The notes beneath the pieces were generated by a model. It saw only the letters and a program-made list of their open reading frames with translations, searched no databases and was not told the DNA's origin. A program made the position numbers and the translations under genes. A stretch of 10,162 nucleotides of DNA from NCBI GenBank assembly GCA_031259905.1, contig JAIRKS010000071.1, forward strand, positions 1-10,162, read 5' to 3'. The DNA comes from Odoribacteraceae bacterium (lineage in GTDB: Bacteria; Bacteroidota; Bacteroidia; Bacteroidales; Marinifilaceae). Of the stretch, positions 1 to 9,165 are shown piece by piece. Position 1 is the first letter of the stretch, and each line of letters opens with the position of its first letter.

Positions 1-2838
1 ACATTTAACATCAAGTTCGACAACGCCTCCCCGCTGAACAAATCAACCGCCTACTCGATACTGGTCATCGCGAACGTAATAGATCCCAACGACGCGGATA
101 AAACGATATGGGGAACCACTGTCGCTGACTGGTTGTCTTCCTTCACCTCCTTCACCGAGGAGGAAGTGATCCGGAACTCTTCCGAGACCCGGAGTAGCGG
201 GGTCGCCTCAGGCTATGGAACCTCGCCCTTCACGCAAAATAACCTACTGATGAGCGCCCGTGTCACGAAGGAGGTAGGGCAGCCGAACGTGAGAGTAGCC
301 TTGAATCGTCTGGTTTCCCGTTTTGACGTGGAACTTCACGGTCATGATTACGAAATACAGTCGGTATCGATCTGGAACGCCTACCCGGAGACCTCGATAT
401 GGGAGCGGAAAGATTTCGAGTATTCCGACATGCGCCTGCGACGTTTCTATGGAGTGTATACAGACATAAGATCATCGTATGGTGGTTTATATGCCTTCGA
501 GAACTACGTGACAAACCCGGTGGTCAACGATAACGAGACCACCTGCCTGATTATCGGCTTGATGGATGTAGACGACGATGTCACCTATTATTACCGGCAA
601 AACATCAACGCATACGAGACCCCTCAACAGCTCAAGCGGAACAACGTATACAGCGTTTCGATCCAGCGGGTCAACGCTCACGGTGCCGCGTCGGAAGAGG
701 AGGCGTACAAGAGCGAGGAGGTACTCCTCGAGACGATCATCAACACGTGGAACATGGGGCAAAACGGGGAGATGCTCTACAACGGGGAGAGTGTCCTGAT
801 ACTGCCCACCTCGCTGGTATCCTTCACCCCTCTCGCGGAGACACGCGAGTACAAGGTACACACGCAGGGACTGGGCACCCTCTCCATATCGGGCAGCACG
901 TTACCCACCGGCATCACTGCGACCCTGGACGGCGACGTGTTAACCATCACCGCCGGGAACGGAACGTCTGAACTCCGTAGTGGATACGTCGAACTCGCGT
1001 TCGGCAGCCTGAGGGGAATCATCAACGTGAACCAGGAGGCCGCCGTGACGACATACATAGAGTTAAGCGTCACCTCCATCCCCGTCTTTCCCGGGAACGC
1101 GGCCAGCACGAGCGAGGTCATACGGGTGAACAGTTCCGGCCCCTGGACGGCTGAACTCTACAACGTGAGCTATGCCTTCGCTAGCGGGAGACCGGTGTTC
1201 GCTTTCGGCGCCACGACGAGCACGACGATAACGACAGCCGGGAATAGCGGCGGCAGCTTCACGATCTCCGCCACCGGCAAGAACGAGTATCAAGTCGGGA
1301 GCGTGGCGACGGAAGTTGTCTCCTTCCTGCTTGTCCAGTTAGACTCGGACCCCACCGTCAGGAAAGTACTCATGCTTACCCAGAAGCCGACGGGAGGATT
1401 CGCGATGGGCAGCCAGCAAAAACAACTGCAATTTGACGCTCTCGGCGCACCGCTGCCGGGAGCCTCGAACCTGGATCATTTCACGGTAACGACGAGCGAG
1501 TCGACCGAGGAATGGAGCGTGACCATCTCCGGCGATGACGCGTCCGCATTCGAGATACGGGATCAGGCGGGCACGGGAACCTTCACCTCGCCTCATACCG
1601 GTAACGGCACCTTCACCATCAAGGCCGCGGACAACGCGCAGGACAAAGAGTTGAGCGCTGTGGCGACAATCGAGTTAGGCCCCCAGACGTTCGAGATCCG
1701 GCTCACGCAGGCAAAGCACGTGATGTCGATCACGCCACATTCCGTCACCCCGCTGCTTGTCGCGGGAGGGACGACGCGCGACATCACGGTGCACTCCTCC
1801 GCGACGGGTAAAACGTGGAAGGCGACCCTCGTCAACTCCACCACCGAGCACCTGGCCTCGTTGAGTTCGACGGAGCCTGCTATCACCTCGATTACCGGTC
1901 AGGCGTTAGACGGCACGTTTGCCGTCACCTTCCCGAAGCTGGAGCTACCGTTCATCGTCCCGCAGGCCACCGTCACCGTGCAGATGGAGGACTACCCGTG
2001 GTTAACGGCCACGCTGGTCGTCAGCCAGCAATCCTACCAGCCGCGCGCGATAACGCTGCAAACGGCCCATTCCACCTACGGGCGCGCGGACGTCACGGGG
2101 TCAGCCTACAACTACTTCAGCGCGGTAAGCAACGGTTTGCGGGAGAAGACTTACTTCGGTCCCAGCGGGACGGTGCGGACGGCATCGGGAAGCCTCATCT
2201 CGTGGCCGCAGAACGCCACGGTATCGAACAACTCGTCCATCCTGCTTATCAATAGCGGCCTCAACTCGTCGCAGCGCAACAGTGCCATCGCGTGGAGGAA
2301 GGTACACCAGGGGAACATGCTCATCTTCCTGCTCGACCTGGGGAGCGGCGACAACCAGAATCTACTCCGTACCATTTACAGTAGCACTAACTTTCGGCTA
2401 TACGATCCGGGAATTAGCAGTAGCGACTGGGGCGCCAGAGTGTCCCGCACTCCCAGCGGGGGGAACGGAAGCAGTAAGGAGAAGCTATTGAAATACCTGG
2501 TAGGGGGCGACGGGCCTTTTGGCGCGGTAAATTTCGACAACGTCGACCTGACTCCCAGGTACGACATGGTTGACGGTGCGATAGACAATACGGTAGCCAA
2601 CTATCCCTCCTCCTTGGTCGCGCTACTCGCCGTCGGGCGCGCGAGCGGCTCCTGGCACATACAGCTGGCCATCGACCCGGTGCAGAACCTGATCTTCATC
2701 GGTAACATGGACATGTTCTCCGGCGTGGACAACCGTTTCCCGGCAGGCAGCGACAACTGGAAGTTCCTGCACAACCTTCTGGCCTATATCGTCAACGCGG
2801 CGCAGTACGGTGACGTCTTCCTGAAGGATTTCAGATAA
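1..2838 (+). CDS. Fimbrillin-like/BACON-like surface protein, paralog 1 (5' partial)
   Basis: The frame is open from base 1 to the TAA at 2836-2838 (945 residues). It is a gene cut by the window edge, because the residues before the first possible start (TTG at 133) align with the paralogs: YSILVIANV at codons 18-26 matches YSLLIAANV in gene 2. About 111 N-terminal residues, including the presumed lipoprotein signal, are missing. Visible order: end of a fimbrillin-like domain (TTCLIIG near 180, YYYRQNIN at 196, RNNVY at 213-217, closing INTWN at 247); a BACON-like module at about 266-346 with an R-x-GYVEL strand; a second at about 352-464 (SSGPW); two further beta-sandwich modules to about 676; and a C-terminal domain from about 680 with GPFG at 838, AIDPV and terminal NAAQYG. 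Likely a surface or pilus-tip lipoprotein; the ligand is unknown. It is the most divergent of the three paralogs. Family assignment is from motifs only; a DUF4906-type label is possible. Confidence 0.85.
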   Translation, partial: TFNIKFDNASPLNKSTAYSILVIANVIDPNDADKTIWGTTVADWLSSFTSFTEEEVIRNSSETRSSGVASGYGTSPFTQNNLLMSARVTKEVGQPNVRVALNRLVSRFDVELHGHDYEIQSVSIWNAYPETSIWERKDFEYSDMRLRRFYGVYTDIRSSYGGLYAFENYVTNPVVNDNETTCLIIGLMDVDDDVTYYYRQNINAYETPQQLKRNNVYSVSIQRVNAHGAASEEEAYKSEEVLLETIINTWNMGQNGEMLYNGESVLILPTSLVSFTPLAETREYKVHTQGLGTLSISGSTLPTGITATLDGDVLTITAGNGTSELRSGYVELAFGSLRGIINVNQEAAVTTYIELSVTSIPVFPGNAASTSEVIRVNSSGPWTAELYNVSYAFASGRPVFAFGATTSTTITTAGNSGGSFTISATGKNEYQVGSVATEVVSFLLVQLDSDPTVRKVLMLTQKPTGGFAMGSQQKQLQFDALGAPLPGASNLDHFTVTTSESTEEWSVTISGDDASAFEIRDQAGTGTFTSPHTGNGTFTIKAADNAQDKELSAVATIELGPQTFEIRLTQAKHVMSITPHSVTPLLVAGGTTRDITVHSSATGKTWKATLVNSTTEHLASLSSTEPAITSITGQALDGTFAVTFPKLELPFIVPQATVTVQMEDYPWLTATLVVSQQSYQPRAITLQTAHSTYGRADVTGSAYNYFSAVSNGLREKTYFGPSGTVRTASGSLISWPQNATVSNNSSILLINSGLNSSQRNSAIAWRKVHQGNMLIFLLDLGSGDNQNLLRTIYSSTNFRLYDPGISSSDWGARVSRTPSGGNGSSKEKLLKYLVGGDGPFGAVNFDNVDLTPRYDMVDGAIDNTVANYPSSLVALLAVGRASGSWHIQLAIDPVQNLIFIGNMDMFSGVDNRFPAGSDNWKFLHNLLAYIVNAAQYGDVFLKDFR

Positions 2839-2856
2839 ACGAGACGGATGATCAAA

Positions 2857-2874
2857 TCGAAAAACAACAGCGTG
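2857..2874 (+). promoter_or_regulatory. A-rich translation leader of paralog 2
   Basis: The bases before ATG 2875 (tcgaaaaacaacagcgtg) are A-rich and contain no Shine-Dalgarno match. A-rich leaders without Shine-Dalgarno motifs are usual in Bacteroidetes. This helps decide for 2875 over 2848, whose preceding bases (aaacgagacgg) are less A-rich. The evidence is modest. Confidence 0.35.
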
Positions 2875-5800
2875 ATGAAAAAGTTCCTTACACTTTTAAC
2901 CGGGTGGCTACTTCTCGTGACCTGCCAGCGCGGCGAGGTCGCGGCCCCCGGCGGGGAGCTTCCCCGCGGAGGCTTCGTGCTGGACTACGTGATCCCGCAG
3001 TCCCGCGTCAGCACCTACGGCACGATCCCGGCGGAGGCAGGCGAGGACCAGGTCAACAGCCTCTACGTCCTCTTCTTCCAGGAGACCACGGGAGGCACGG
3101 GTAATTTCCTCGGCTACTACCAGGTGCCCACGACGGACGACGACGGCGAACCCGTACCCCTCTCCGCGAGCGGACAGATACGCGTGGACTTCAAGGACAT
3201 CACGGTGACGGAAGACCCCGCGGTGGAGCCTCCCGTCACCTTCACCCCCGACGGCACCTACTCGTTGCTCATCGCGGCGAACGTGGACGGCTTCCTGGAC
3301 GAGGGGATGGACGCCCTCGCGTGGATCTCGGACATGCAGGGCAAGAGCGAGAACCTCGTACTGGCCACGTGCCTCCTCAAGGTGCGCGGGGCGGCGGACG
3401 AGCAGGACAACGGCCACACCATACAGGGGGACAACCTCCCGATGAGCGCGCGCGTGAAGCGGAACGCCGGGCAGAACACGGTAAGCGTCGAGCTGCGGCG
3501 ATCCGTGTGTCGCGTGGACGTGCGGAGCGAGGTGCCCGCCGGCTACAAGCTCGTCTCGGCCTCGATATGGAATGCCTACCCGACAAGCCCCGCGTGGGAA
3601 AACGTGCTCACCGACTACAAGGCGTCGCGCCTGAAACGCCTGTACGGCGTGACGACGACAACCCCGGAGATCATCGGCAAGTTGTACGCCCTCGAAAACG
3701 GCACGTCGGCGAGCGCACCCGCCGACGAGGTGACCACCTGTCTCATCCTCGGCTTCCAGCAGGATCCGGGCGACGACATCTATTACTACCGCGCCAACAT
3801 CAACGTTACCGACGTCGGCCAGCGCCTGCAGCGGAACAACGTCTACCGTCTTAACGTGAAAGGCATTCACGGGCCGGGAGAGCTTTGCGAGCTGGACGCG
3901 TACACGAGCCAGGAGTTCCTGCTCGACGTGACGGTCAACGAGTGGAATCTGGACGACCAGGGCGGCATCCTCTCCGACGGCAACAACGTGCTGGCCGTCC
4001 CCACGCGCGTGATCGTCTTCACCCCGGTGGCCGAGTCACGGAGCTACTCGATCTACACGTCGGGGCCGGGGACACTCGAGATGTCGCAGTCGAGGCTACC
4101 CGCGGGGATCACCGCGAACCTCGACGGGCACACCCTCACCGTCGCCGTCACCGCGAACGAAGAGGAACGCGAGGGATACATCGAGCTGCGGATGGGAGAC
4201 CTGAAGGTGCTCGTCTCCATCAAGCAGACCGGGAATCTCGACAAGTACATCGACTTGAGCCGCTACGACGTGCCTCCCTTCCCCGGCAACGGGGTGTACC
4301 AGATGGAGGGCGACGTGCAGGTCTCCAGCTCCGGCCCCTGGTCGGCGAAGATCCACGGGGCGGGCTTCACCTTCCAGTTCCGCGGCAGCGCGGCCGAAAG
4401 CCCGGTGGAGCTATCGCACTACCCCACGGGGGAGACCTTCATGATCACCACGCTGGGGACGAATCCCACCACTGACCCGCGTTACGCCTTCGTCTCGGTT
4501 TACCTGGACGAGGACCCGGACGTGCACCAGGTGCTCGTCCTATCGCAGAACGGGCGCACTTCCTACAACTTCTCCCCGGTGTTGACCGGAGGAGAGAGCC
4601 TCGCGTTCGACGCCGCGGGGACGCGCACGTCCGGCCGGGAGAAATTCAACGTGGTCATTGACGGGCAGGATGACGAGGAGTGGCAGGCCTCGATCCCGTA
4701 CGAGTATGCCGACAGGTTCGTCGTGCGCTACTACGACAAGGACGGCACGCTACAGTCGGGAGCCACTTCCGGTTTCGGTACCGGCTACTTCGACATCGTG
4801 CCGACGATCAACACGACGGGCGTCGAGATCAGCACCAACGTGGAGGTCGCCTTGCTGGATAACCAGGACTCCAGGCAGACCATTCCGCTTACACAGGGGA
4901 AGTTCACGCTTACGTTGCCTAACTTCCCGACCACCGTCACGGCTATGGGCGATACAAGGACGATCAACGTATCGCTCTCCCCGGCGTTGACAGGTGCCGC
5001 GTGGGAAGCGGAGATAACGTCGAGTACCCGCAGTGCCGCGTATTTCGGCACCATCGTGGGAACCAACACTGCTTCCGGCAGCATGTCGCAGACGATGACG
5101 CTCTCTTACCCGAAGTTGCCCGTCACGTACATGCACGATGGCGCGTCGACGGATATCACTGTCACCATCGCCGCCGCGGGTATCTCGGAAGACCTCACCG
5201 TACAGCAAAGTGCGGCAGCGTGGAGGGCGATAAATATCCAGTCGTATCATACTAGTGATGACGGGAACCTTACTCCCCCTGCTAGCAGTGTCACTAAATT
5301 CGACCACTTCAACCACTTCTACTATGCCATCAACAATATATACTTCGACTCGTATTCGCCCACCGGTACGGTGCGAACCAAAGAACTGATCACCATGAAC
5401 ACGGGCTACTCGTACCTCGCGACGCTCGCGGGAGGGATCATCAACATGAATTTGTCGACTTCCAGTTACTCGAGTAGCATATCCACCATCACGACCTGGT
5501 TGAACCAGAACGTGTCGGCCATGTACAACCAGCCCGCCAACTTCATGATCCTGCTTGGAGACGATCACCCGGACGCTAGCCAGCGCAAGTCAATGGTTAG
5601 TTCCGTGTTAGGTGTCGACTGTTACGACAATCCTTCCGCGAATACCGCGAGGAGAACCGCGGTAGCGGCGCCTGTCGAGGGGACAAGCGCCCGGAAGGTA
5701 TGGGACTACGTCATGGTCAACGGCCCGTTCGGGCCGGTTACCCCCGGAAATATCTCCATCATCAGTAACGATAGCTACATCGGGGTCTTGGGGAGCAACA

Positions 5801-6027
5801 AACCCTCGACAACGGTATCCTTGCTCAACTATCCCGACGGGCGCACCGAGATCGCCATTGACCCGGTCAAACGCCTCCTCTTCATCGGGAACATTGAAGT
5901 ATTCGGGACAATCCAGAATCCTGATGCGTCGATGAACACCGACGAGCATCGTTTCATGAGGAACATCATTGCCTTTATCATCAACGCGGCGCAGTACGGG
6001 GAGTACTTCCTATCGGACTTCAAGTAG
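2875..6027 (+). CDS. Fimbrillin-like/BACON-like surface lipoprotein, paralog 2
   Basis: Complete gene of 1050 residues. I prefer the ATG at 2875 over the in-frame ATG at 2848: it gives a compact signal peptide (MKKFLTLLTGWLLLVTC, lipidated Cys17), follows an A-rich leader, and mirrors gene 3. Starting at 2848 only adds nine polar residues. The N-terminal domain (about 35-360) has fimbrillin hallmarks: a VNSLYVLFF strand, YSLLIAANV at 129, LPMSARV, VSVELRRSVCRVDV, TTCLILG around Cys289, YYYRANIN at 303, RNNVY at 320-324 and closing VNEWN at 354. Four beta-sandwich modules follow at about 373-453, 458-562, 564-675 and 677-780; the first two look like BACON domains. The C-terminal domain (783-1050) has GPFGP at 950, AIDPVKRLLFIGN at 994 and NAAQYG at 1037. 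The role is inferred: outer-membrane-anchored adhesin or pilus-tip component. The gap to gene 1 is 36 bp, so co-transcription is likely. Confidence 0.9.
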   Translation: MKKFLTLLTGWLLLVTCQRGEVAAPGGELPRGGFVLDYVIPQSRVSTYGTIPAEAGEDQVNSLYVLFFQETTGGTGNFLGYYQVPTTDDDGEPVPLSASGQIRVDFKDITVTEDPAVEPPVTFTPDGTYSLLIAANVDGFLDEGMDALAWISDMQGKSENLVLATCLLKVRGAADEQDNGHTIQGDNLPMSARVKRNAGQNTVSVELRRSVCRVDVRSEVPAGYKLVSASIWNAYPTSPAWENVLTDYKASRLKRLYGVTTTTPEIIGKLYALENGTSASAPADEVTTCLILGFQQDPGDDIYYYRANINVTDVGQRLQRNNVYRLNVKGIHGPGELCELDAYTSQEFLLDVTVNEWNLDDQGGILSDGNNVLAVPTRVIVFTPVAESRSYSIYTSGPGTLEMSQSRLPAGITANLDGHTLTVAVTANEEEREGYIELRMGDLKVLVSIKQTGNLDKYIDLSRYDVPPFPGNGVYQMEGDVQVSSSGPWSAKIHGAGFTFQFRGSAAESPVELSHYPTGETFMITTLGTNPTTDPRYAFVSVYLDEDPDVHQVLVLSQNGRTSYNFSPVLTGGESLAFDAAGTRTSGREKFNVVIDGQDDEEWQASIPYEYADRFVVRYYDKDGTLQSGATSGFGTGYFDIVPTINTTGVEISTNVEVALLDNQDSRQTIPLTQGKFTLTLPNFPTTVTAMGDTRTINVSLSPALTGAAWEAEITSSTRSAAYFGTIVGTNTASGSMSQTMTLSYPKLPVTYMHDGASTDITVTIAAAGISEDLTVQQSAAAWRAINIQSYHTSDDGNLTPPASSVTKFDHFNHFYYAINNIYFDSYSPTGTVRTKELITMNTGYSYLATLAGGIINMNLSTSSYSSSISTITTWLNQNVSAMYNQPANFMILLGDDHPDASQRKSMVSSVLGVDCYDNPSANTARRTAVAAPVEGTSARKVWDYVMVNGPFGPVTPGNISIISNDSYIGVLGSNKPSTTVSLLNYPDGRTEIAIDPVKRLLFIGNIEVFGTIQNPDASMNTDEHRFMRNIIAFIINAAQYGEYFLSDFK

Positions 6028-6038
6028 CCGCGCGGAAC

Positions 6039-6054
6039 CAAAACAAGAAAAGAT
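6039..6054 (+). promoter_or_regulatory. A-rich translation leader of paralog 3
   Basis: The last 16 bases before the ATG at 6055 are almost all A, G or C and contain runs of A (caaaacaagaaaagat). There is no canonical Shine-Dalgarno sequence. The 27-bp intergenic gap has no room for a separate promoter plus leader, which supports co-transcription with paralog 2. Confidence 0.4.
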
Positions 6055-9000
6055 ATGAAGACAACCATAAATACCCTTCTTCTCGCGGCGATGTTCCTGT
6101 CCCTCGCGAGCTGCCAGCGGGAGTGGTCCCTGGAGCGGTCGAAAGCCGCCGGGGAATTCACGCTCACCCTCAGCGTCGCCGACGCTGACGCGACGCGCTC
6201 CTCCATCCCGCTGGAAGCGGGCGAGGACCAGGTTAACAGCCTGCACGTCCTCTTCTTCGAGGAATCGGGAGACGGCAGCGGCAAGTTCCTCGGCTACTAC
6301 GAGGCGCGCAACGCCGACGACGATGACCCCGACAACGACGATCTTCACGGCCTCCTCGATCCCCCGCTATCCTCCAGGGAGCAGGTGCGGGTAGCCTTCG
6401 GGGACATCACCGTCGTGAAAGACCCGCACGACCAGGGACAGACCTTCATCCCCGACGCCGACTACTCCCTCCTCGTGGTCGCCAACATCGGGGAATACAT
6501 CGGCGCGCGGGACGTCGACGACTGGATCGCCGCGATGATCGGGAAGCGGGAGAGCGAGGTGCTCGACGGCGCTTTTCTCGTGATCAACGGGGCGAGCGAC
6601 GAGACGGACGACACGCGCGTCATACAGCCCACCAACCTGCCGATGAACGCCCGCGTCAAGCGGCTCGCGCGCCAGGAGGAGGTCTCCGTGGAGCTGCGCC
6701 GTTCCGTCTTCCGCATCAGCGTCATCAACGAGGCGGTCGGCTACGAGCTGGTCTCCGCCTCCCTGTGGAACGTCTACCCGCGGACGCCCGCGTGGGAGAA
6801 CGTGATGAACCTCTTCGACCTCCCGCTGCTGAAACGCTTCTACGGCGTGCCCGCGACCGGTAACGAGATCACCGCCGGCCTCTACGCCTTCGAGAATCTC
6901 TCCGCCGTCAACGAGAAGAACGACGAGCGCACCACGTGCCTCGTCCTCGGGCTCGAGCACGACGGGCAGGTGCACTACTACCGCGTCAACCTCAACATCG
7001 TCGCCGGGATCGGCCAACAGCTGGCGCGCAACGGCGCGTACCGCCTGCGCATCAAGAACGTCGGCGGGCCGGGAGAGGCGAGCGAGATCGACGCTTACAC
7101 TGCCGCCAACTTCCTCCTCGACGTGACCGTCAACGAGTGGAACGTCGACGAGCAGGGCACGCTCCTCTCCGACGGGGATAACGTCCTCGCCGTCCCCACC
7201 AACGACATCGTCTTCACTCCCGCCGCCGAGGAGCGCGCCTACTCCGTCTACACGCGCGGCACCGCCACCCTCGAGCTGGCCAGGGTCATCCTCCCCGAGG
7301 GCATCACCGCGACGCTCGAAGGGCATACCCTCGTTGTCACCGTCACCGCCACGACGGAAGCGCGCGAGGGGTACGTCGAGCTGCGCCTCGGCACGCTCAA
7401 GGCGCTCGTCAACATACACCAGCGCCCCGCCTCCGAGACGTTCCTCGACCTCAGCCGCTACGATCTCCCGCCGTTCCCCGGCAACGGCGTCTACCAGATG
7501 GAGGGGAACGTGCGCGTCACCAGCTCCGGCCCGTGGTCGGCAAAGATCTACGGCGAGGGCTTCACCTTCCATTACCGCTCCTCCGGGCTGGCCTCGACAG
7601 AGTTGTACCACCGCGCCTCCGGGGAAGGGTTCACCATCACGACCACCGGGACGAATCCCAACCCCGACGACTCCCGTCATGCCTTCGTCTCCGTCTTCCT
7701 GGATGACGACCACGAGGTGCACCAGGTGATTGTCATCTCGCAGGATGCTCCCGTGAACTTCACGATCAATCCTCCCATCTCCCCGACGGAGCAGATCCGC
7801 TTCGACGCTCTTGGCACGCTCGTCATGGGACGGGAGAAGTACGAGGTTGACCCCGGCGGCAGCGGTCTCGAATGGGAGGCCGTGTCGAGTAATCCCCGCT
7901 TCAAGGTAAGCTATTACGACGAGACGGGAACTCAATTGCCCGAAGGGGCTACCTATCACGCCGGCAAGGGATATTTCTCCGTCACCGCCACGGGCGTGAA
8001 TACCGTGAACACCGTGAGCACCGGCATCGTGGACGTCTACCTGCGCACGGCCCCCGCCGCCAAGCAGACGATCTCCGTCTCGCAGGGTGTCTTCACGTTG
8101 TCTATCTACTCCGCCGGGGGCGCCGTGCCGTCAGCGGGTGGCGAGCAGCAGGTGAGCGTGACGCTCTCCCCGGCGTGGAGCGGTAGCGAGTGGAGCGCTT
8201 CTGTCCACACCTCTACTGCCGGACACCAGGCGTATTTCGGTATACCGGGGGAGACGACCGCCACCGGGGCGATCAACACGCCGATCGTCGTGACTTTCCC
8301 GCAGTCGCCGATAGAGTTTGCCCGCGTGACTCCCGTCGCCACGATAGAGGTTTCTATCGTCGGCACTACCGGCTTCTCCCGCTCGATCTCCTTCGAGCAG
8401 TCCACGTGGCCGTGGCGTCCGCTTATCATACAGAGTCGTGCCACTGGTGGGTATGGCAGTATGTCCTACAACGCGTCGAATTCCCTGTACTTCGACGCCT
8501 TTATGGCCAATATGCGCGCCACCACGTCTTTCAGTCCTTCGGGCTTCGTGCCCACGGCCGGGAACCTTACCTTCACGACGGGAGAGACCGTCGCCTCTAC
8601 CGCTACCGTCTATAACGCGAACGTCTACTCGATATCCGCTGCCGCCCGAACGGCCGTGAAGACGTGGATGGGCACGCATCACGCGAATTTCCTCGTCGTT
8701 ATTGATGATGACGTGAACTCTCCCTCGGATCGTCTGGCGTTGCTTAATCTCTTTTCTCCCACGTTCACCACGGGTGCTCCCAGCGGATCCGCGCTGCGTT
8801 ATATCACCGAACCCCCGGGGGAGGGTACTGCCGCCCGTCGCCTCTGGGATTATATTTTCATTAACGGGCCGTTCGGCACGGTGGGGAATTTCTATATTTC
8901 CTTCGCCACGGATAATATTGATCGCGCGCTGTATTCCTGGCCTTCCACGACGGTGCCGATTTTGATGCACGGTGATAGCCGTTATCCGGAGGTGGCTATC

Positions 9001-9165
9001 GATCCCGTGTTGCGGATTTTGTATATCGGCGACTTGGATATCTTTGCTTATTATCGTGACTCGTTTACCGTGGGAGGGGATAAGTGGAAGGTGGTGAATA
9101 ATCTTATCTCGTTCCTCGTGAATGCCGCGCAGTACGGGGACCCGTTCCTCAACATGTTCCGCTAA
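6055..9165 (+). CDS. Fimbrillin-like/BACON-like surface lipoprotein, paralog 3
   Basis: Complete gene of 1036 residues. The ATG at 6055 is 27 bp after the gene 2 stop and sits behind the A-rich leader aaaacaagaaaagat. The signal peptide has lipobox LASC with Cys20, followed by QRE, as in gene 2 (CQRG). The fimbrillin-like region has EAGEDQVNSLHVLFF, YSLLVVANI at 137, LPMNARV, VSVELRRSVFRISV, Cys295 in TTCLVLG, YYRVNLN at 308, RNGAY at 325-329 and VNEWN at 359. Modules at about 378-456 and 463-565 are BACON-like; two more beta-sandwich modules follow at about 566-678 and 680-785. The C-terminal domain (787-1036) has GPFGT at 938, AIDPVLRILYIGD at 981 and NAAQYG at 1023. It is closest to gene 2, strongly so up to about residue 565. 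Codons become more A/T-ending from about base 8440. The C-terminus ends eight residues after NAAQYG, as in both paralogs, so it is not truncated although a repeat begins at the stop codon. Confidence 0.9.
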   Translation: MKTTINTLLLAAMFLSLASCQREWSLERSKAAGEFTLTLSVADADATRSSIPLEAGEDQVNSLHVLFFEESGDGSGKFLGYYEARNADDDDPDNDDLHGLLDPPLSSREQVRVAFGDITVVKDPHDQGQTFIPDADYSLLVVANIGEYIGARDVDDWIAAMIGKRESEVLDGAFLVINGASDETDDTRVIQPTNLPMNARVKRLARQEEVSVELRRSVFRISVINEAVGYELVSASLWNVYPRTPAWENVMNLFDLPLLKRFYGVPATGNEITAGLYAFENLSAVNEKNDERTTCLVLGLEHDGQVHYYRVNLNIVAGIGQQLARNGAYRLRIKNVGGPGEASEIDAYTAANFLLDVTVNEWNVDEQGTLLSDGDNVLAVPTNDIVFTPAAEERAYSVYTRGTATLELARVILPEGITATLEGHTLVVTVTATTEAREGYVELRLGTLKALVNIHQRPASETFLDLSRYDLPPFPGNGVYQMEGNVRVTSSGPWSAKIYGEGFTFHYRSSGLASTELYHRASGEGFTITTTGTNPNPDDSRHAFVSVFLDDDHEVHQVIVISQDAPVNFTINPPISPTEQIRFDALGTLVMGREKYEVDPGGSGLEWEAVSSNPRFKVSYYDETGTQLPEGATYHAGKGYFSVTATGVNTVNTVSTGIVDVYLRTAPAAKQTISVSQGVFTLSIYSAGGAVPSAGGEQQVSVTLSPAWSGSEWSASVHTSTAGHQAYFGIPGETTATGAINTPIVVTFPQSPIEFARVTPVATIEVSIVGTTGFSRSISFEQSTWPWRPLIIQSRATGGYGSMSYNASNSLYFDAFMANMRATTSFSPSGFVPTAGNLTFTTGETVASTATVYNANVYSISAAARTAVKTWMGTHHANFLVVIDDDVNSPSDRLALLNLFSPTFTTGAPSGSALRYITEPPGEGTAARRLWDYIFINGPFGTVGNFYISFATDNIDRALYSWPSTTVPILMHGDSRYPEVAIDPVLRILYIGDLDIFAYYRDSFTVGGDKWKVVNNLISFLVNAAQYGDPFLNMFR

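Noticed and set aside
133..2838. Start of the first gene at TTG 133
   Set aside because: The frame is open to base 1, and the residues before 133 align with the paralogs (YSILVIANV). The gene begins upstream of the window.
2908..3870. 320-residue open frame on the - strand
   Set aside because: Same explanation: antisense to the G/C-ending part of paralog 2, with a low-complexity R/V/H-rich product.
6367..7959. 530-residue open frame on the - strand
   Set aside because: It lies antisense to the well-supported paralog 3. It is an effect of high G/C at third positions, which removes stops from the opposite strand; its low-complexity V/D/G/R-rich product shows no motif or signal.
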